A stretch of DNA of 64,000 bases from Pachyrhynchus sulphureomaculatus (GCA_019049505.1 CM032454.1:28405130-28469129), one strand, 5' to 3'; positions 1 through 10,836 are shown, numbered from the stretch's first letter. Program-made: numbers and translations. The notes: generated by a model from the sequence alone, not told the origin.

Positions 1-63
1 AACTTGGAGCTAGTTGTTAATGCGCTGAGGCAAGTTGTTACAAAGGTTATTGCGGATAGTTGA
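1..63 (+). CDS. Possible C-terminal tail of another FLYWCH variant exon (partial)
   Basis: The frame is open from base 1 for 20 codons, stops at TGA 61-63, and is followed at once by an AATAAA signal at 66-71. The peptide ends ALRQVVTKVIADS. The five clear FLYWCH exons downstream all end shortly after a (P/T)-Q-x-V-x-I motif, and RQVVTKVI resembles it. If this is real, the zinc-finger part lies upstream of the window. Twenty codons open by chance is not unlikely, so this is a weak inference from tail resemblance plus the poly(A) signal. Confidence 0.3.
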   Translation, partial: NLELVVNALRQVVTKVIADS

Positions 64-250
64 CAAATAAAACAATGATGTATTTAAAGACAAATCAACA
101 ATGTCTTAAGAGGAATCAGTCACTTTTCTTAGATATCTTTAATATAAGGCAAGCTATAATATACAATAAACAAAAAATATATAATATTCTTTTTATGTTT
201 TAACAACTGTTAACCGTACTTTTAATTCATCTTTGGAATAAAAAAAGAAC

Positions 251-384
251 TTAAAATAAATCACCATATGACCCATCTGAACCACAATTTGGGCACACGT
301 ATGTTAAGGACTCGCAATTTTTCTGACATCGGGAATGGGCCCAGTTCTGACATTCTTGGCACTGAATCCATTCTTCAGCAGGAC
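251..384 (-). pseudogene. C-terminal zinc-binding tail of a pogo/Tigger transposase (relic)
   Basis: Read on the minus strand this encodes a PHD-like tail with motifs EEWIQCQECQNWAHSRC and YVCPNCG, then a stop at 253-251. Such a cysteine-rich tail ends many insect pogo/Tigger (DDE_1) transposases. An in-frame TAG lies just upstream, where a plus-strand LINE begins (about 386). The rest of the transposase resumes beyond that LINE, at about 2243 and upwards. So this is the 3' end of one pogo copy split by the LINE. No open transposase remains. Confidence 0.6.
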
Positions 385-385
385 G

Positions 386-2240
386 CTAGATGGAGTAGCT
401 TTCACAACATACTATCGTAACACCTTTGTTCGTGCCAGGAACAGATGCAACGAAATTATCGACGAAACCAAGGAGACACACAATCAATGGATTAGAAACA
501 AACTTCTCTCGCTTGTCCCAACAATTCCAGGTCCTTTTGGTCAGTCGCTAAGGCCGTTAGTCAAAATTTCACCAAATCCACCATACCACCACTCACACGG
601 CCAGATAATTCTATTGCAACGACACCTGTTGAGAAAGCGAACTTGTTGGCTGAACTCTTTGCTTTACATTCTACTGTCGATTTCCAAGGAAAAACACCAC
701 CTACTATTCCCATAGTGCAGTCAAGGATGCCCGATATTGTCTTCAGACAGCATATCATAAAACGTATTTTGATGAAGCTAGACACCAAAAAAGCTTCTGG
801 CGCTGACGGAATACCTGCCATAGTTCTCAAAAACGGTGCGAGGGAACTAACACCAGATTTCTGTAGACTTTTCAACCTATTCTACAGAAAGGGAATATTT
901 CCTTCCTGCTGGAAATGTGCCACAGTTCAGCCGATACCTAAAAAAGGCAAGAATACCTTGCCAAATAACTACCGACCAATCGCACTGCTTTCAATAATAT
1001 CGAAAGTCATGGAAAAGGCTATCAATCACCATCTTCTAAAATATCTTGAAGGATTCAACATTATTAGCGATCACCAATATGGCTTTCGTAAAAATAATCA
1101 ACAGGAGATCTTCTGACTTATGTAACACATGTTTGGAAGAACGCAATTGAACATTTTGGAGAATCTCGAGCGGTTGCTCTTGACATATCCAAGGCATTCG
1201 ACCGTGTTTGGCACGATGGGCTGTTGGCTAAGCTACGTCCTTATGGTATGTCTGAAAAGTTCTGTTTGTGGCTCTCATGTTTCCTCAGAGAGCGTTCTTT
1301 ACGAGTGGCAGTCGACAGAGTTCTTTCCAACACTATCAACGTCGGTGTACCCCAAGGCTCCATACTGTCTCCTACTCTCTTTCTCATTTATATTAACGAT
1401 CTGCTGGAAAAGACCGAGAATCCAATCTATAGCTTTGCAGATGACGGTACACTTATCTCTTCATTCACTTTGAGTGCTCGGACATCGGCTACTCAGACGG
1501 ATATCCGCAGACAGCAGGAAGTCGTTCAACTTAACAAAGACCTGGAAGAAATTCTGTCTTGGGGTGACAGTAACCAAGTGAAATTTAACGCTACAAGAAC
1601 CCAGGCGGCAGTTTTTTCTAAAAAATTTAACGTTGCTGAACCCGACATAGTTATGTCGGGACACTCCATTCCCCTAGCATCGTCACTCAAGTTGTTGGGC
1701 GTTAATTTGGGAGCAAATATGTCCTGGCATGAACATGTTGCAGGCATAGCAAGGAGAGCTTCTCAAAGGTTGGGAATATTGTTTCGAACCAGAAAGCTTT
1801 ACACTGCACAACAACTGTTAATTCTTTACAAAGCTCAAATTCGACTAACTATTTGATACTGCATTTGTTGGATTCTATTCAGAAAAGAGCTGGTCGTCTG
1901 ATTGGAGGCCTGGAACTGACCGGCGGCCTTGACTCGCTGGAACATCGAAGAACGGTTGGCGACTTGAGCCTATTCTACAAGTGTTTTCATGGAAAGTGTT
2001 CGAAGGATGTGGCCCGCATAATTCCTCCAAGAGCGGTGCATGTTAGTACACGTCGCGCTAATACTTCACATCCGTATGAGGTTCAGCTCGTTACACCTCG
2101 TACAAAGCTTTTCAAGCAGTCTTTTAAATGGAGAACATCATCCCTTTGGAATAATTTGCCCAAGACTGTGTTTCCCATCGTCTTGCTCCTGTAGCGCTTT
2201 AGGGACTTCCCTGAAGGACGTGTGCTAGACCCATAAAAAA
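386..2240 (+). pseudogene. Non-LTR retrotransposon (I/Jockey-type), 5'-truncated copy A, reverse transcriptase relic
   Basis: Translated pieces give reverse-transcriptase blocks in order: KKASGADGIPAIVLKNG, NYRPIALLSIISKVMEKAI, GVPQGSILSPTLFLIYINDL and the catalytic box FADDG (family usually FADD). A C-terminal region ending in SLWNNLPK follows. Frameshifts lie near 1110 and 1220 and a small deletion near 1855, so it is dead. The 3' end reads GTGCTAGACCCAT plus a short A run. It is 5'-truncated and sits inside the pogo transposase relic. The same family recurs at 38005-39031 (minus), 44530-45515 (plus) and, much decayed, at 56640-57300 (minus). I saw no clear target duplication. Confidence 0.85.
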
Positions 2241-2242
2241 AA

Positions 2243-3133
2243 ATACTATACAGTAGTACTCCAAACTCCCCTCCTTGTCAAAACTTTTGTCCTGTAGAAC
2301 CTGTCGTTTAACACACTTTCCCTTTCCCTGACCTTTGCCTTTCTATTTTTCTTTACCTTTTCCTAGCTCTTTACACAGTTGCTTCTCAAGATTTTTCTTT
2401 CTATTCTTGGATTGCTTTTCCACCAGGACTTCTTTTTCTGAGGCATCTGTTAAAACTGAAAATTTCCTAATACGTCGATTGTTCCTACTCTTGGTAGTGC
2501 CATTGGAGATGGTCTGACTATGTCTGTAGAGAAAGCAACCGGTATTCCTTATATTTATTTTCTGACTTCAGGAGTTCCTGTTAGTTTACCAGCTTAAAAC
2601 GGCCCTGGCTGTTCCTACATTTCCCTCTCATCAGTAATGGGAGTATTTTCAGAATTATTCTTCGATACATCACTTTTGTTCTCGTCCTCCAAAGTTGTAA
2701 TCGAGTTATTATCGTCTATATTTGTATCGCTTTGAACTATAGGTACTTGAAATTCTTCCATTTTAGAGTAACGATAGAAGGAGCAAAGTGGTCATCGGTG
2801 AATATGTCGGGATCAAAATGCCAGATGCCAGTCTTCCTGAAAGAGCTCATTATTTTGATGGAAATTGAAGCTAAAGGCAACGCATATTTGACAATTCCTG
2901 GAATCTCGTATATGGACATAGTCTTGCCAGCATTACAACGCTACCAATTGTCCTGGGCCTTGGCGCAGTAATTTTTGAATGGCGCATTCACTCCGACATC
3001 TAGTGGTTGTAGTCGATGGGTACAATGAGGAGGAAACGATAGCATAATAATTGAGTTAGATTTGGCTTTCTCTACCACATTTATTTGATAGCACACAACA
3101 TGGGTTATAAACATTAAAATGTCATAAACCATA
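2243..3133 (-). pseudogene. pogo/Tigger (DDE_1) transposase relic, central part
   Basis: On the minus strand, 3132-2941 carries the DDE_1 hallmark: IIMLSFPPHCTHRLQPLDVG followed by PFKNYCAKAQDNW. The next frame continues with MSIYEIPGIVKYALPLASIS and FRKTGIWHFDPDIF, as in the C-terminal half of Tigger/pogo transposases. An acidic linker (2640-2760) and a lysine-rich stretch full of stops follow down to the LINE junction at about 2243. The N-terminal helix-turn-helix part would lie above 4177, beyond the hammerhead element, and I cannot recognise it there. The copy is inactive and split twice by later insertions. Confidence 0.75.
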
Positions 3134-3219
3134 AGCGTCAGAAATGTGGTTTAACGTAAAACAACTTAAAATAGGCAAAAAGCCCATATTTAAGCAGTCT
3201 ACCCACTGTTCTCTTATTC

Positions 3220-3280
3220 GTCCATCCATCCCGAGACGCGTTTCGCCGTATCACGGCTCATCAGTCGGGCTAGGATCGAC
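3220..3280 (-). ncRNA. Hammerhead ribozyme, type I, copy a
   Basis: On the minus strand the core CTGATGA (3264-3258) is followed by stem II GCCGT/ACGGC, then GAAA (3244-3241), a minimal stem III closed by AC/GT, and the cleavage triplet GTC. Stem I pairs CCCGA with TCGGG. It belongs to the first 334-bp unit of the element. Confidence 0.8.
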
Positions 3281-3553
3281 GAAGAAGAGAACAGAATTTT
3301 AAGTACTTTATTCCGGCACTTACGGAACACAACGGTAAGATACAACGAATTGTACCAAATACGCACACCTAGTACTCAATCGGAGGCTGACACAGCAGCC
3401 ACAAGCCGACAGAGTGGTTGGCACAGCCAACACTAAAGGCAGGCAGCGAGATTTGCGAGGAATCAACCTCAGACCTTATGTGGTTTAACGTAAAACAACT
3501 TAAAATAGGCAAAAAGCCCATATTTAAGCAGTCTACCCACTGTTCTCTTATTC

Positions 3554-3614
3554 GTCCATCCATCCCGAGACGCGTTTCGCCGTATCACGGCTCATCAGTC
3601 GGGCTAGGATCGAC
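3554..3614 (-). ncRNA. Hammerhead ribozyme, type I, copy b
   Basis: Same sequence as copy a, shifted by exactly 334 bp. Two self-cleaving sites one unit apart would release a 334-nt RNA monomer from a minus-strand transcript (inference). Confidence 0.8.
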
Positions 3615-3884
3615 GAAGAAGAGAACAGAATTTTAAGTACTTTATTCCGGCACTTACGGAACACAACGGTAAGATACAACGAATTGTACCAAATACGCAC
3701 ACCTAGTACTCAATCGGAGGCTGACACAGCAGCCACAAGCCGACAGAGTGGTTGGCACAGCCAACACTAAAGGCAGGCAGCGAGATTTGCGAGGAATCAA
3801 CCTCAGACCTTATGTGGTTTAACGTAAAACAACTTAAAATAGGCAAAAAGCCCATATTTAAGCAGTCTACCCACTGTTCTCTTA

Positions 3885-3945
3885 GTCGATCCTAGCCCGA
3901 CTGATGAGCCGTGATACGGCGAAACGCGTCTCGGGATGGATGGAC
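3885..3945 (+). ncRNA. Hammerhead ribozyme, type I, inverted copy c
   Basis: Core CTGATGA at 3901-3907, stem II hairpin about 3908-3920, GAAA at 3921-3924, predicted cleavage after GTC at 3928-3930. Stem I pairs 3896-3900 (CCCGA) with 3931-3935 (TCGGG), then after an internal loop TCC 3890-3892 with GGA 3938-3940. The internal loop in stem I is typical of natural hammerheads that use loop-loop contacts. Confidence 0.85.
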
Positions 3946-4177
3946 GAATAAGAGAACAGTGGGTAGACTGCTTAAATATGGGCTTTTTGCCTATTTTAAG
4001 TTGTTTTACGTTAAACCACATAAGGTCTGAGGTTGATTCCTCGCAAATCTCGCTGCCTGCCTTTAGTGTTAGCTGTGCCAACCACTCTGTCGGCTTGTGG
4101 CTGCTGTGTCAGCCTCCGATTGAGTACTAGGTGTGCGTATTTGGTACAATTCGTTGTATCTTACCAGCGTCAGAAAT

Positions 4178-4613
4178 TTCTCTACCAATTATTTGAATTT
4201 TTAGTTTTAATCACCTTAATTTTCTATCTCTATTCAACAGTGCTACCTTTTCTAAAAAGTGTTTTATTACGTGCCTTCTAAACTTTATAAGAAGCTATAT
4301 GAATCAACGCATTTCAAAGTTTATTTTAATGAGTAAATGATGAAACTAAAAATCTTATTTGTTTGATAAAGGCCTAAACGAGTACAATTAACAATTCTTA
4401 AGAACTAGAAATCTACAGTGTTATAAAGCTTAATGATAATAGAGATAATAAAATTATTTGGGATTTTAGCAGTTATTGGAATATAATATAATTAACCAAA
4501 GTACTTATCGATAAGTAGGTGCCTAAGTACCTAAGTATTCAATAAACATATTCTGTGTAACTATAAAAATAAAGCAAAAACCTATAATATGCTTAGTTCA
4601 AATCAGAACAGCG
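4178..4613. other. Unassigned AT-rich spacer
   Basis: The part next to 4178 is probably the upstream pogo relic, but no protein motif is legible. At 4516-4538 there is a small repeat built on CTAAGTAC/GTACTTA. No gene seen. Confidence 0.5.
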
Positions 4614-5797
4614 ATGGCTTCAACTTTCAGTTTTGCCCCAGTCAAATTTCGCGGAGCATTTTCCCTGCGAGAAAAAACAATGATACTTAATGTCTCCGAT
4701 GCCCTAGTGCATCAACAGCCAACAAGCCAAATCCGTGAAATTGTGGAAATCTGTACCAACATGACGGGAGTTGGATCAGCAACTATTTATAGATTTCTAA
4801 AAGAAAGAAAATGCGGTCCTTGCAACGAACCTCAGAATCACAAAGGAAAGGAGCCTTTAGAGGTCGATAAAGACTTTAAAAACGCAGTAAGAAGAAAAGT
4901 AAACCATTTTTTTTATTAAGAAAGAAATACCTACACTACATAAAGTTTTGCAAGAAATCTGAGAAGACGAGGACTTACCAGATTTAAAAAAATGGAAATT
5001 ATGGAAAATCTTATTTACATGAGATTTGGGTTAATGAGGGACACACCGTGAAAAAATTCTGGATTGACAAAAACATTAAGAGTGCGAAACAAGCTTTTAT
5101 GGAAGGTCGGTCAACTGGATTACAACCCCCTTCAGGAAAAGATCACAGGCTAATTATAGCACATATTGATAGTGAAAACGGATTTCTCGACGGTGGTTTA
5201 TTGGAATTCGAATCAAAGTCAACTAAAGATTACCATGAGGAGATGATGGCCGATGTTTTTGAGGAGTACTTCCAACAGATGATTGAATATATACCAGCAG
5301 AATCAGTTATAGTATTAGACAATGCCCCATACCATTCTCGATTATTAGAAGAAGAATTAATGGAAGAAAGCGGATATTCTTCAAATTCTCAAACATAAAG
5401 ATGGTATGTTAAAATCGGAACTTCTCAAAATTGCGAAACAAAATAAGGCACAGTTCAAGAAATACGCGGTCGATGAGATGACAAAGGAATGAAATATCAC
5501 AGTTCTTAGATTACCTCCATATCATTGCAAATTGAATCCCATAGAGCTAATTTGGGCACAAATGAAAGGTTTCATTGGGAAAACACCACGTTCAAACTTC
5601 AAGACTTAAGGCAATTATTACTCGCCGGAATAGAGAGAATCAAAGAGGATCATTAGAGAAATGTCATTCGACATGTTATAGAAGAAGAAAATAAAATGTG
5701 GAAACTTGACAAATACATCGAAGAAACTGTGGAAAGAGAACCCTCAATTATCAATTTAAGAGAAGTCGAGTCTTTAGATTTTGTAGATTGTTTTTGA
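4614..5797 (+). pseudogene. DDE_3 (Tc1/IS630-like) transposase relic
   Basis: The first open piece (4614-4919) is a helix-turn-helix N-terminus with the motif MTGVGSATIYRFLKER. After frameshifts, 5019-5398 gives WVNEGHTVKKFWIDKNIKSA, GRSTGLQPPSGKDHRLIIAH and VIVLDNAPYHSR, the DDE_3 core widespread in insects. The third block LRLPPYHCKLNPIELIWAQM follows at about 5510-5565. The first catalytic Asp (usually DETWVNEG) reads His here (LHEIWVNEG, about 5025). Frameshifts and stops near 4919, 5398 and 5490 confirm it is dead. No terminal repeats were identified with confidence. It is directly followed by a mariner. Confidence 0.75.
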
Positions 5798-5817
5798 GTG
5801 TAATTAAAGTACTTATA

Positions 5818-7116
5818 ACACATGGGCTGAAAAGTCCCGGGCCTAACACATAGATGGCGCTAGTTTTATTGCAGTCACCTTTTTTTCAGTTAATACTAAC
5901 CTTCAAAAGACAGCTGTTAAAATTTCATGATATTCTATTCATTAGTTTGTGAGTTATTGTGCTAAGAGTGACGCTACTTTTGTTATTTTCAAAACAATGG
6001 ATCAAAAACAATTTCGTGTTTTAATTTTACACTGCTTCTTGATGGGAAAAAATACCGTTCAAGCGAAGCAATGGCTTGAAAAGTGTTATGGGGACTCCGC
6101 TCCATCAGAAACAACAATAAAACGTTGGTTTGCTGACTTCAAACGTGGTCGTAGAGACACCGAAGATGCAGAACGCAGTGGACGTCCAAATGAGGCGGTA
6201 ACACCAGAAAACATCAAAAAAATCCATAAAATCGTTTTGAATGATCGAAAAGTGAAGTTGCGTGAGTTAGCTGACATCGTAAAGATATCAAAAGAACGTG
6301 TTGGCTTTATATTGCATGAGCATTTGACTATGAGAAAGCTCTGTTCAAAGTGGGTGCCGCGTTTGCTCACTGTTGATCAAAAACAAGAACGTGTTGATGA
6401 TTCTGAGCAGTGTTTGGCCATGTGTAAACGTAACAAACCGGAATTTTTTTGCGTCGATATGTGACAATGGATGAAACATGGATCCATCACTTCACTCCGG
6501 AATCAAAACGATCATCATCTGAGTGGACAGCAACTGGTGAACCTCGTCCAAAGCGCCCGAAAGCACAACAATCGACTAGAAAGGTTATGGCCTCGGTATT
6601 TTGGGATGTGCGTGGTGTAATATTCATCGACTATCTTGAGAAAGGAAATACCATCAACAGTGAATATTATATAGCGTTATTGGAGCGTTTGAAGGCCGAA
6701 ATTGCAAAGAAACGACCGCATATGGCAAAGAAAAAAAATTTTGTTTCATCAAGACAACGCACCGTGTCACAAGTCAATCAAAACAATGGCAAAACTACAT
6801 GAATTGAACTTCGAATTGCTCCCACATCCACCGTATTCGCCAGATTTGGCTCCCAGCGACTATTGGCTGTTCGCAGACCTGAAAAAAATGCTCGCCGGTA
6901 AGAAATTTCGCACGAATGAAGAGGTTATCGCTGAAACTGAGGCCTATTTTGAGGCAAAAGATAAATCGTTCTACAAAAGTGGTATTGAAATGTTAGAGCG
7001 GCGCTGGAATGATTGCGTTGCTCTTGATGGAGATTACGTTGATGAATAAAGCTAATTTTGAACCAAAAAAAAACCGTGTTTTCTTTGTTAGGCCCGGGAC
7101 TTTTCAGCCCATGTGT
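5818..7116 (+). mobile_element. Nearly intact mariner transposon, 1299 bp
   Basis: The inverted ends begin ACACATGGGCTGAAAAGTCC and match closely for about 30 bp. The dinucleotide TA flanks both ends (5816-5817 and 7117-7118), the standard mariner target duplication. The length is normal for mariner. One transposase gene fills the inside. It landed beside the DDE_3 relic and is much younger, since its reading frame is hurt only by two single-tract length changes. Confidence 0.9.
5997..7049 (+). pseudogene. mariner transposase with two homopolymer frameshifts
   Basis: ATG 5997 opens MDQKQFRVLILHCFLMGKNT, followed by a two-part helix-turn-helix region and WVPRLLTVDQK, then all three mariner catalytic blocks: VTMDETWIHHF (first Asp), FHQDNAPCHKS (second Asp) and HPPYSPDLAPSDYWLF (third Asp, the D34D arrangement). 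The frame shifts at a run of seven T near 6445 and at an A run near 6730. Both are homopolymers, so they could be young mutations or assembly errors. The total length, about 350 codons, is normal. Stop TAA at 7047-7049. Confidence 0.9.
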
Positions 7117-7118
7117 TA

Positions 7119-8015
7119 TATCGTGAATTGTGAATTTGTATATATACATAGATCTATAGATTGAAAAATTTTTGGTAATAAATCTTGTAATTCTATTACT
7201 TTATTTTTAAGATAATTTTATTTATTAATTATTAAAAGCAGGTTAGGCTGGGACGACTATGGTACCTGTGAACCTTCATTTACATTTTGTGACTCTATTG
7301 TATATCAGAGGTTGAACCCCTAAAAATAATTCAAAACAGGTAGCAAAATCCAGTAAAATGCAGAAGAAATCTCTTTTTTTTTCGGCGTACCCTAACATGT
7401 ATTTGCATCTACAATGAGAGAATTCTGCTATCAGCTCCAAACAAATACACTTTGCATTGTATTTTTAATACTTTTAAATAATTTTTAAGGTTAAAAAATA
7501 ATTTAAAGTTATAATACTACTTCAGATTCTAATAAGGTCTATATACAAGTAGTACTTTTGAAGGAAAAAAATTAGAAAATATATAGGAAAAATTAAACAA
7601 TATTTATATATATTATTAATTTATTAACTCTAAATAAAGGTTACCATACACTATACATCTGAATAATTCGAAATAAAGACTAACATCCATACATCGTATT
7701 AAACATTATTTTTCATTAATTATAAATGTATATTTTTTTATTACTCTATGCTTGGTTGATTCAAGTTTTCTACATTAAAATAACTATATTAAATAGGAGG
7801 GTAATTTAACTTGTAAAAGAAAAAACTTAGGTTATTATTATACTACAAGTTGACTATTAAACTGTCTTCACGATTACGCCATCAGAGTAATAGTTTTTAG
7901 TTTATACAAAGTGTGTGTGTGTGTTTGTGTATGTGTGTGTTTTATTAAATTTTTGGTTAGATTCATTTAAATAAAAACTGCTATATTTGATTGTAAACTA
8001 ATGTACAGTTTTTTC
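7119..8015. other. AT-rich spacer, no gene seen
   Basis: It contains a (GT)n stretch at about 7910-7940 and nothing else I can name. The relic dUTPase coding sequence begins at its right edge. Confidence 0.5.
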
Positions 8016-8209
8016 TTATGACAATCCAAATCCATTTTCTTCACGTCCTGTTTCATACATTGTTTACTTCTTGGAGGTGTGGATATAGTATTTTGTCATA
8101 TATTAATTGAGCTATCCGATCTCCAGATTTTTTTTGAAAATATTTATTGGAATCGTTGAATAAGATTAATTCATTTTCGCCTCTATAGTCTTCGTCAATT
8201 ACACCAGTT
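8016..8209 (-). pseudogene. dUTPase relic, C-terminal half
   Basis: dUTPase removes dUTP from the nucleotide pool (dUTP to dUMP plus pyrophosphate). Minus-strand translation gives GVIDEDYRGE (motif III, nucleotide pocket), LILFNDSNKYF and GDRIAQLI (motif IV), then, after a one-base frameshift near 8048, the C-terminal glycine motif V as GREENGFGLS and a stop at 8018-8016. The upstream half lies at 12053-12345, because a Transib element inserted right after the codons for TGVID. It is most likely a decayed host or element-borne copy. No functional gene remains here. Confidence 0.85.
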
Positions 8210-8249
8210 CACAGTGTGTCGCGTAGAACATGCTAGGTGGACAAAATTC
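8210..8249 (+). repeat. Left Transib end, RSS-like (heptamer, 24-bp spacer, A-rich nonamer)
   Basis: CACAGTG (8210-8216) equals the heptamer of vertebrate V(D)J recombination signals. After a 24-bp spacer (8217-8240) comes the A-rich ACAAAATTC (8241-8249), comparable to the nonamer. Transib ends are known to resemble the 23-RSS. Confidence 0.85.
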
Positions 8250-8472
8250 ATGTTATGATTTCCAGGAAATCTTATTTTCAAAACGTAAACAACACCACCA
8301 AACCCCGAATTCCGAGAAAAGGTTGTTTATCAAATTTGCAAGTGGCGAGTCATAGGCGTCAGAAGTCAGGTAATGAGTTTAATGCAGCTCTTTCAATCAA
8401 TCAGTTGCAATTTAGCGACACTTTCGTGCACATCTTATAGTGACATATTGTAATATTGTGAAAGTTTTTGTG

Positions 8473-10836
8473 ATGAATATTAATACTGAGGGTAAGTACT
8501 ATTTTTTAATGTATTTTTTTAATCAGAATCTATTAATTTGAATTTTTAGTATTTTTTTTAAATAGCCTATATATTTTAGCGTGTTTTTTTTTAAAAAAAA
8601 AACTTTGAAAGTTCAGAATATACAGACATTCACCTCTATCCGGGCTAGTTTTTAGATATTACACAGAAATAACTTTATTCTTCGTAAAAATACACATATT
8701 GTTTAGCACACTTCAGTACAACATGTTTTTTTTTCTTTTTTTCCAGAACACGTTTACTCTATTTCAAGGGTAGCCTTTTTTGAGGAGTGGTTGAAACACA
8801 CGAAGAATGAAAAAAACTCGCGTGTATATGACTTTCTTTCTTCAAAATTTCACTTTGGTGACATTACTGAAAGCAGCCAAAAAGAAATAAAGTTGAAGAT
8901 ATCCAATTTGCCTAATAAGTTTGGTGCCAAATGGTTGGCTTCAGGAAAGTCGAAGGAGCGTTTTTTAATTAAAAATAAGAATTGGTTGGATGAAGCAGAC
9001 ATACAGTTTACTGCGAGTTCTTTTGCGCCACAACCTTCAACATCAAGTGAGAATGTGACTCCTGCAGGAAGATCTCGCAAAGATTTCAAGGAATCGTCGT
9101 TTAAGACGAAGAAACGTCGCGTAGTGGATCTCGTAGAATCCCGAAGTGTCAGTGAATTGGTGACTGCTGCCGAAATTGCTGTGCGTTCAGCAGGGCAAAG
9201 GAAAATTGCCAATGTGATTAGAGACATTAGTGAGAGCCCAGATAATATTATTAAGTCTAAAAATACCAGTTCCGTTAATCCTAGGCAATTAAGTAGTGAC
9301 GAAGCCTTAGCTTACTATATAGATTCTAAGTCAACAACGCATTCTTACAAACAAACTAGGAAGTGGTCCATGAAGGCGGGGCATAATGTGTTTCCGTCAT
9401 ATTTTAGTTTAAAAAAGTCCAAACAGGCCTGTTACTCTGCAGAGGAGCACATTGCTATAACAGAAACTCGTGCTGAAATAAATTTGCAAGCCTTATTAAA
9501 TAAAACAGTGGAACGTCTAGTATTAGCACAGAATGAAGTTATCAGCAGTGTGCTCCCAACAAGTTTATCGTTTACACTTGTTAGTAAATGGGGATGTGAT
9601 GGAAGTTCTGGGCACAGCACATACAAACAGAGATTTGAGAACACTGAATATACGGACGAGTTTCTTTTCGCATTTTCTTTAGTTCCCCTTAAGTTATATG
9701 ATGGGTCCAAAATTATTTGGCAAAATCCTCGGCCTTCATCAAGTTTGTATTGTCGCCCAATCAAATTTATATTTGCCAAAGAAACGAACGACTTCACGTT
9801 AGTGGAGACAAATAGATTGTGGGAAGAAGTTAATGCTCTTCTTCCAACACTTATCAACTTTGGTGATTCTCAAATCTCTGTAAAACACGAACTTTTGCTG
9901 ACAATGACAGACGGAAAGGTGTGTAACGCCTTAACGGAAACTAGTTCATCCTAAAAGTGTTTCATCTGTGGCGCCACCCCCAAGACGATGAACGATGACC
10001 CCGCGATGTTTAACAGCAATCAAGAACATTTTGGCTTTGGTTTATCTACACTTCATGCTTGGATTCGTTGCTTCGAATGTCTTTTACATATCAGTTACAA
10101 GTTGAATATTAAGAAATGGCAGGCTAGAAGAAACGAAGACAAAGCAGATATCAAGGTTCGTTCCGAGGAAATCAAATTGAAATTTAAGAACGAGATGGGA
10201 CTCATTGTAGATAAACCAAAGCCAGGATTTGGTTCTTCAAATGATGGAAATACAGCCCGTCGCTTTTTTAAGAATGCTGAGTTGAGTGCTCAGATCACAG
10301 GGTTGGATGTTACAATTATAAAAAAGTTTGATGTTATTTTGAGAACAGTGTCTTCTGGATTCGAGATAAACTTAGTTGAATTCAAAAAATGTTGTCTTGA
10401 AACCAGAAAACATTATCTTAGTCTCTATTCGTGGTACTGTATGCCTGCTACTGTGCATAAAATATTAATTCACAGCACAGAAGTCATCAAAGCGGCATTG
10501 CTTCCAATTGGGCAGCTTTCCGAAGAGGCTCAAGAAGCACGGAACAAAGATTGCCGCAGATTTAGGGAGTACAATACCCGCAAGTGCTCGCGCGTTGCCA
10601 CGAATAGAGACTTACTGTGCATGTTAATTATAACATCTGATCCTTTGATCAATAGCCTTCTAGAGATTCCCAAAAAAAAGCCGGAAAAAATATGTACAGA
10701 TGTATTAAAGTTAATTGTAAGCCCTAGCATAGAAGAGTCAAGATTGGAATCGTCATCATATTGTCGCACAATGCCACAAAATGATGACGATTATACAGTA
10801 AACGACTCATCAGAAGACTCTGATGATGATTATTAG
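8473..10836 (+). pseudogene. Transib transposase (RAG1 core homologue), intron-containing, one nonsense codon
   Basis: ATG 8473 opens a 19-base exon. A GTAAGT donor at 8492 and a pyrimidine-rich acceptor ending at 8746 define an intron, after which the frame runs on. The N-terminal part is basic and Ser-rich. The RAG1-like core then shows all expected acidic sites: KWGCDGSSGHS (Asp, codon 9598), LTMTDGKVCNALT (Asp, codon 9910) and GQLSEEAQEARNKD (Glu, near 10522). The last is followed by RRFR as in RAG1. CFICGA and FGLSTLHAWIRCFECLLHIS also fit the family. The only visible defect is TAA at 9952-9954, where relatives have Gln, so it looks like one C-to-T change. The acidic tail ends at TAG 10834-10836. 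Confidence 0.92.

Larger units (their letters stand above)
3146..4165. mobile_element. Hammerhead-ribozyme retroelement (Penelope-terminal or retrozyme type), non-coding, 1020 bp
   Basis: Two complete tandem units of 334 bp start at 3144 and 3478, a partial third starts at 3812, and an inverted partial unit runs 3885-4165. The whole is flanked by a perfect 12-bp duplication AGCGTCAGAAAT (3134-3145 and 4166-4177), so it is a discrete insertion into the pogo relic. Each HHR-containing unit has a complete hammerhead core: minus strand in the first two, plus strand in the inverted copy. There is no reverse transcriptase. Tandem hammerhead units with partial inverted copies are known for Penelope-like elements and for non-autonomous retrozymes. 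Which of the two this belongs to is inference. Confidence 0.8.

Noticed and set aside
561..875. Minus-strand open frame within LINE A (also 1461-1747, 9432-9857, 6086-6370)
   Set aside because: Shadows of reverse transcriptase or transposase coding on the other strand.
3369..4130. Repeated small open frames with MDGRIREQWVDCLNMGF
   Set aside because: They recur on both strands because the 334-bp hammerhead unit is repeated and inverted; there is no evidence of a protein.
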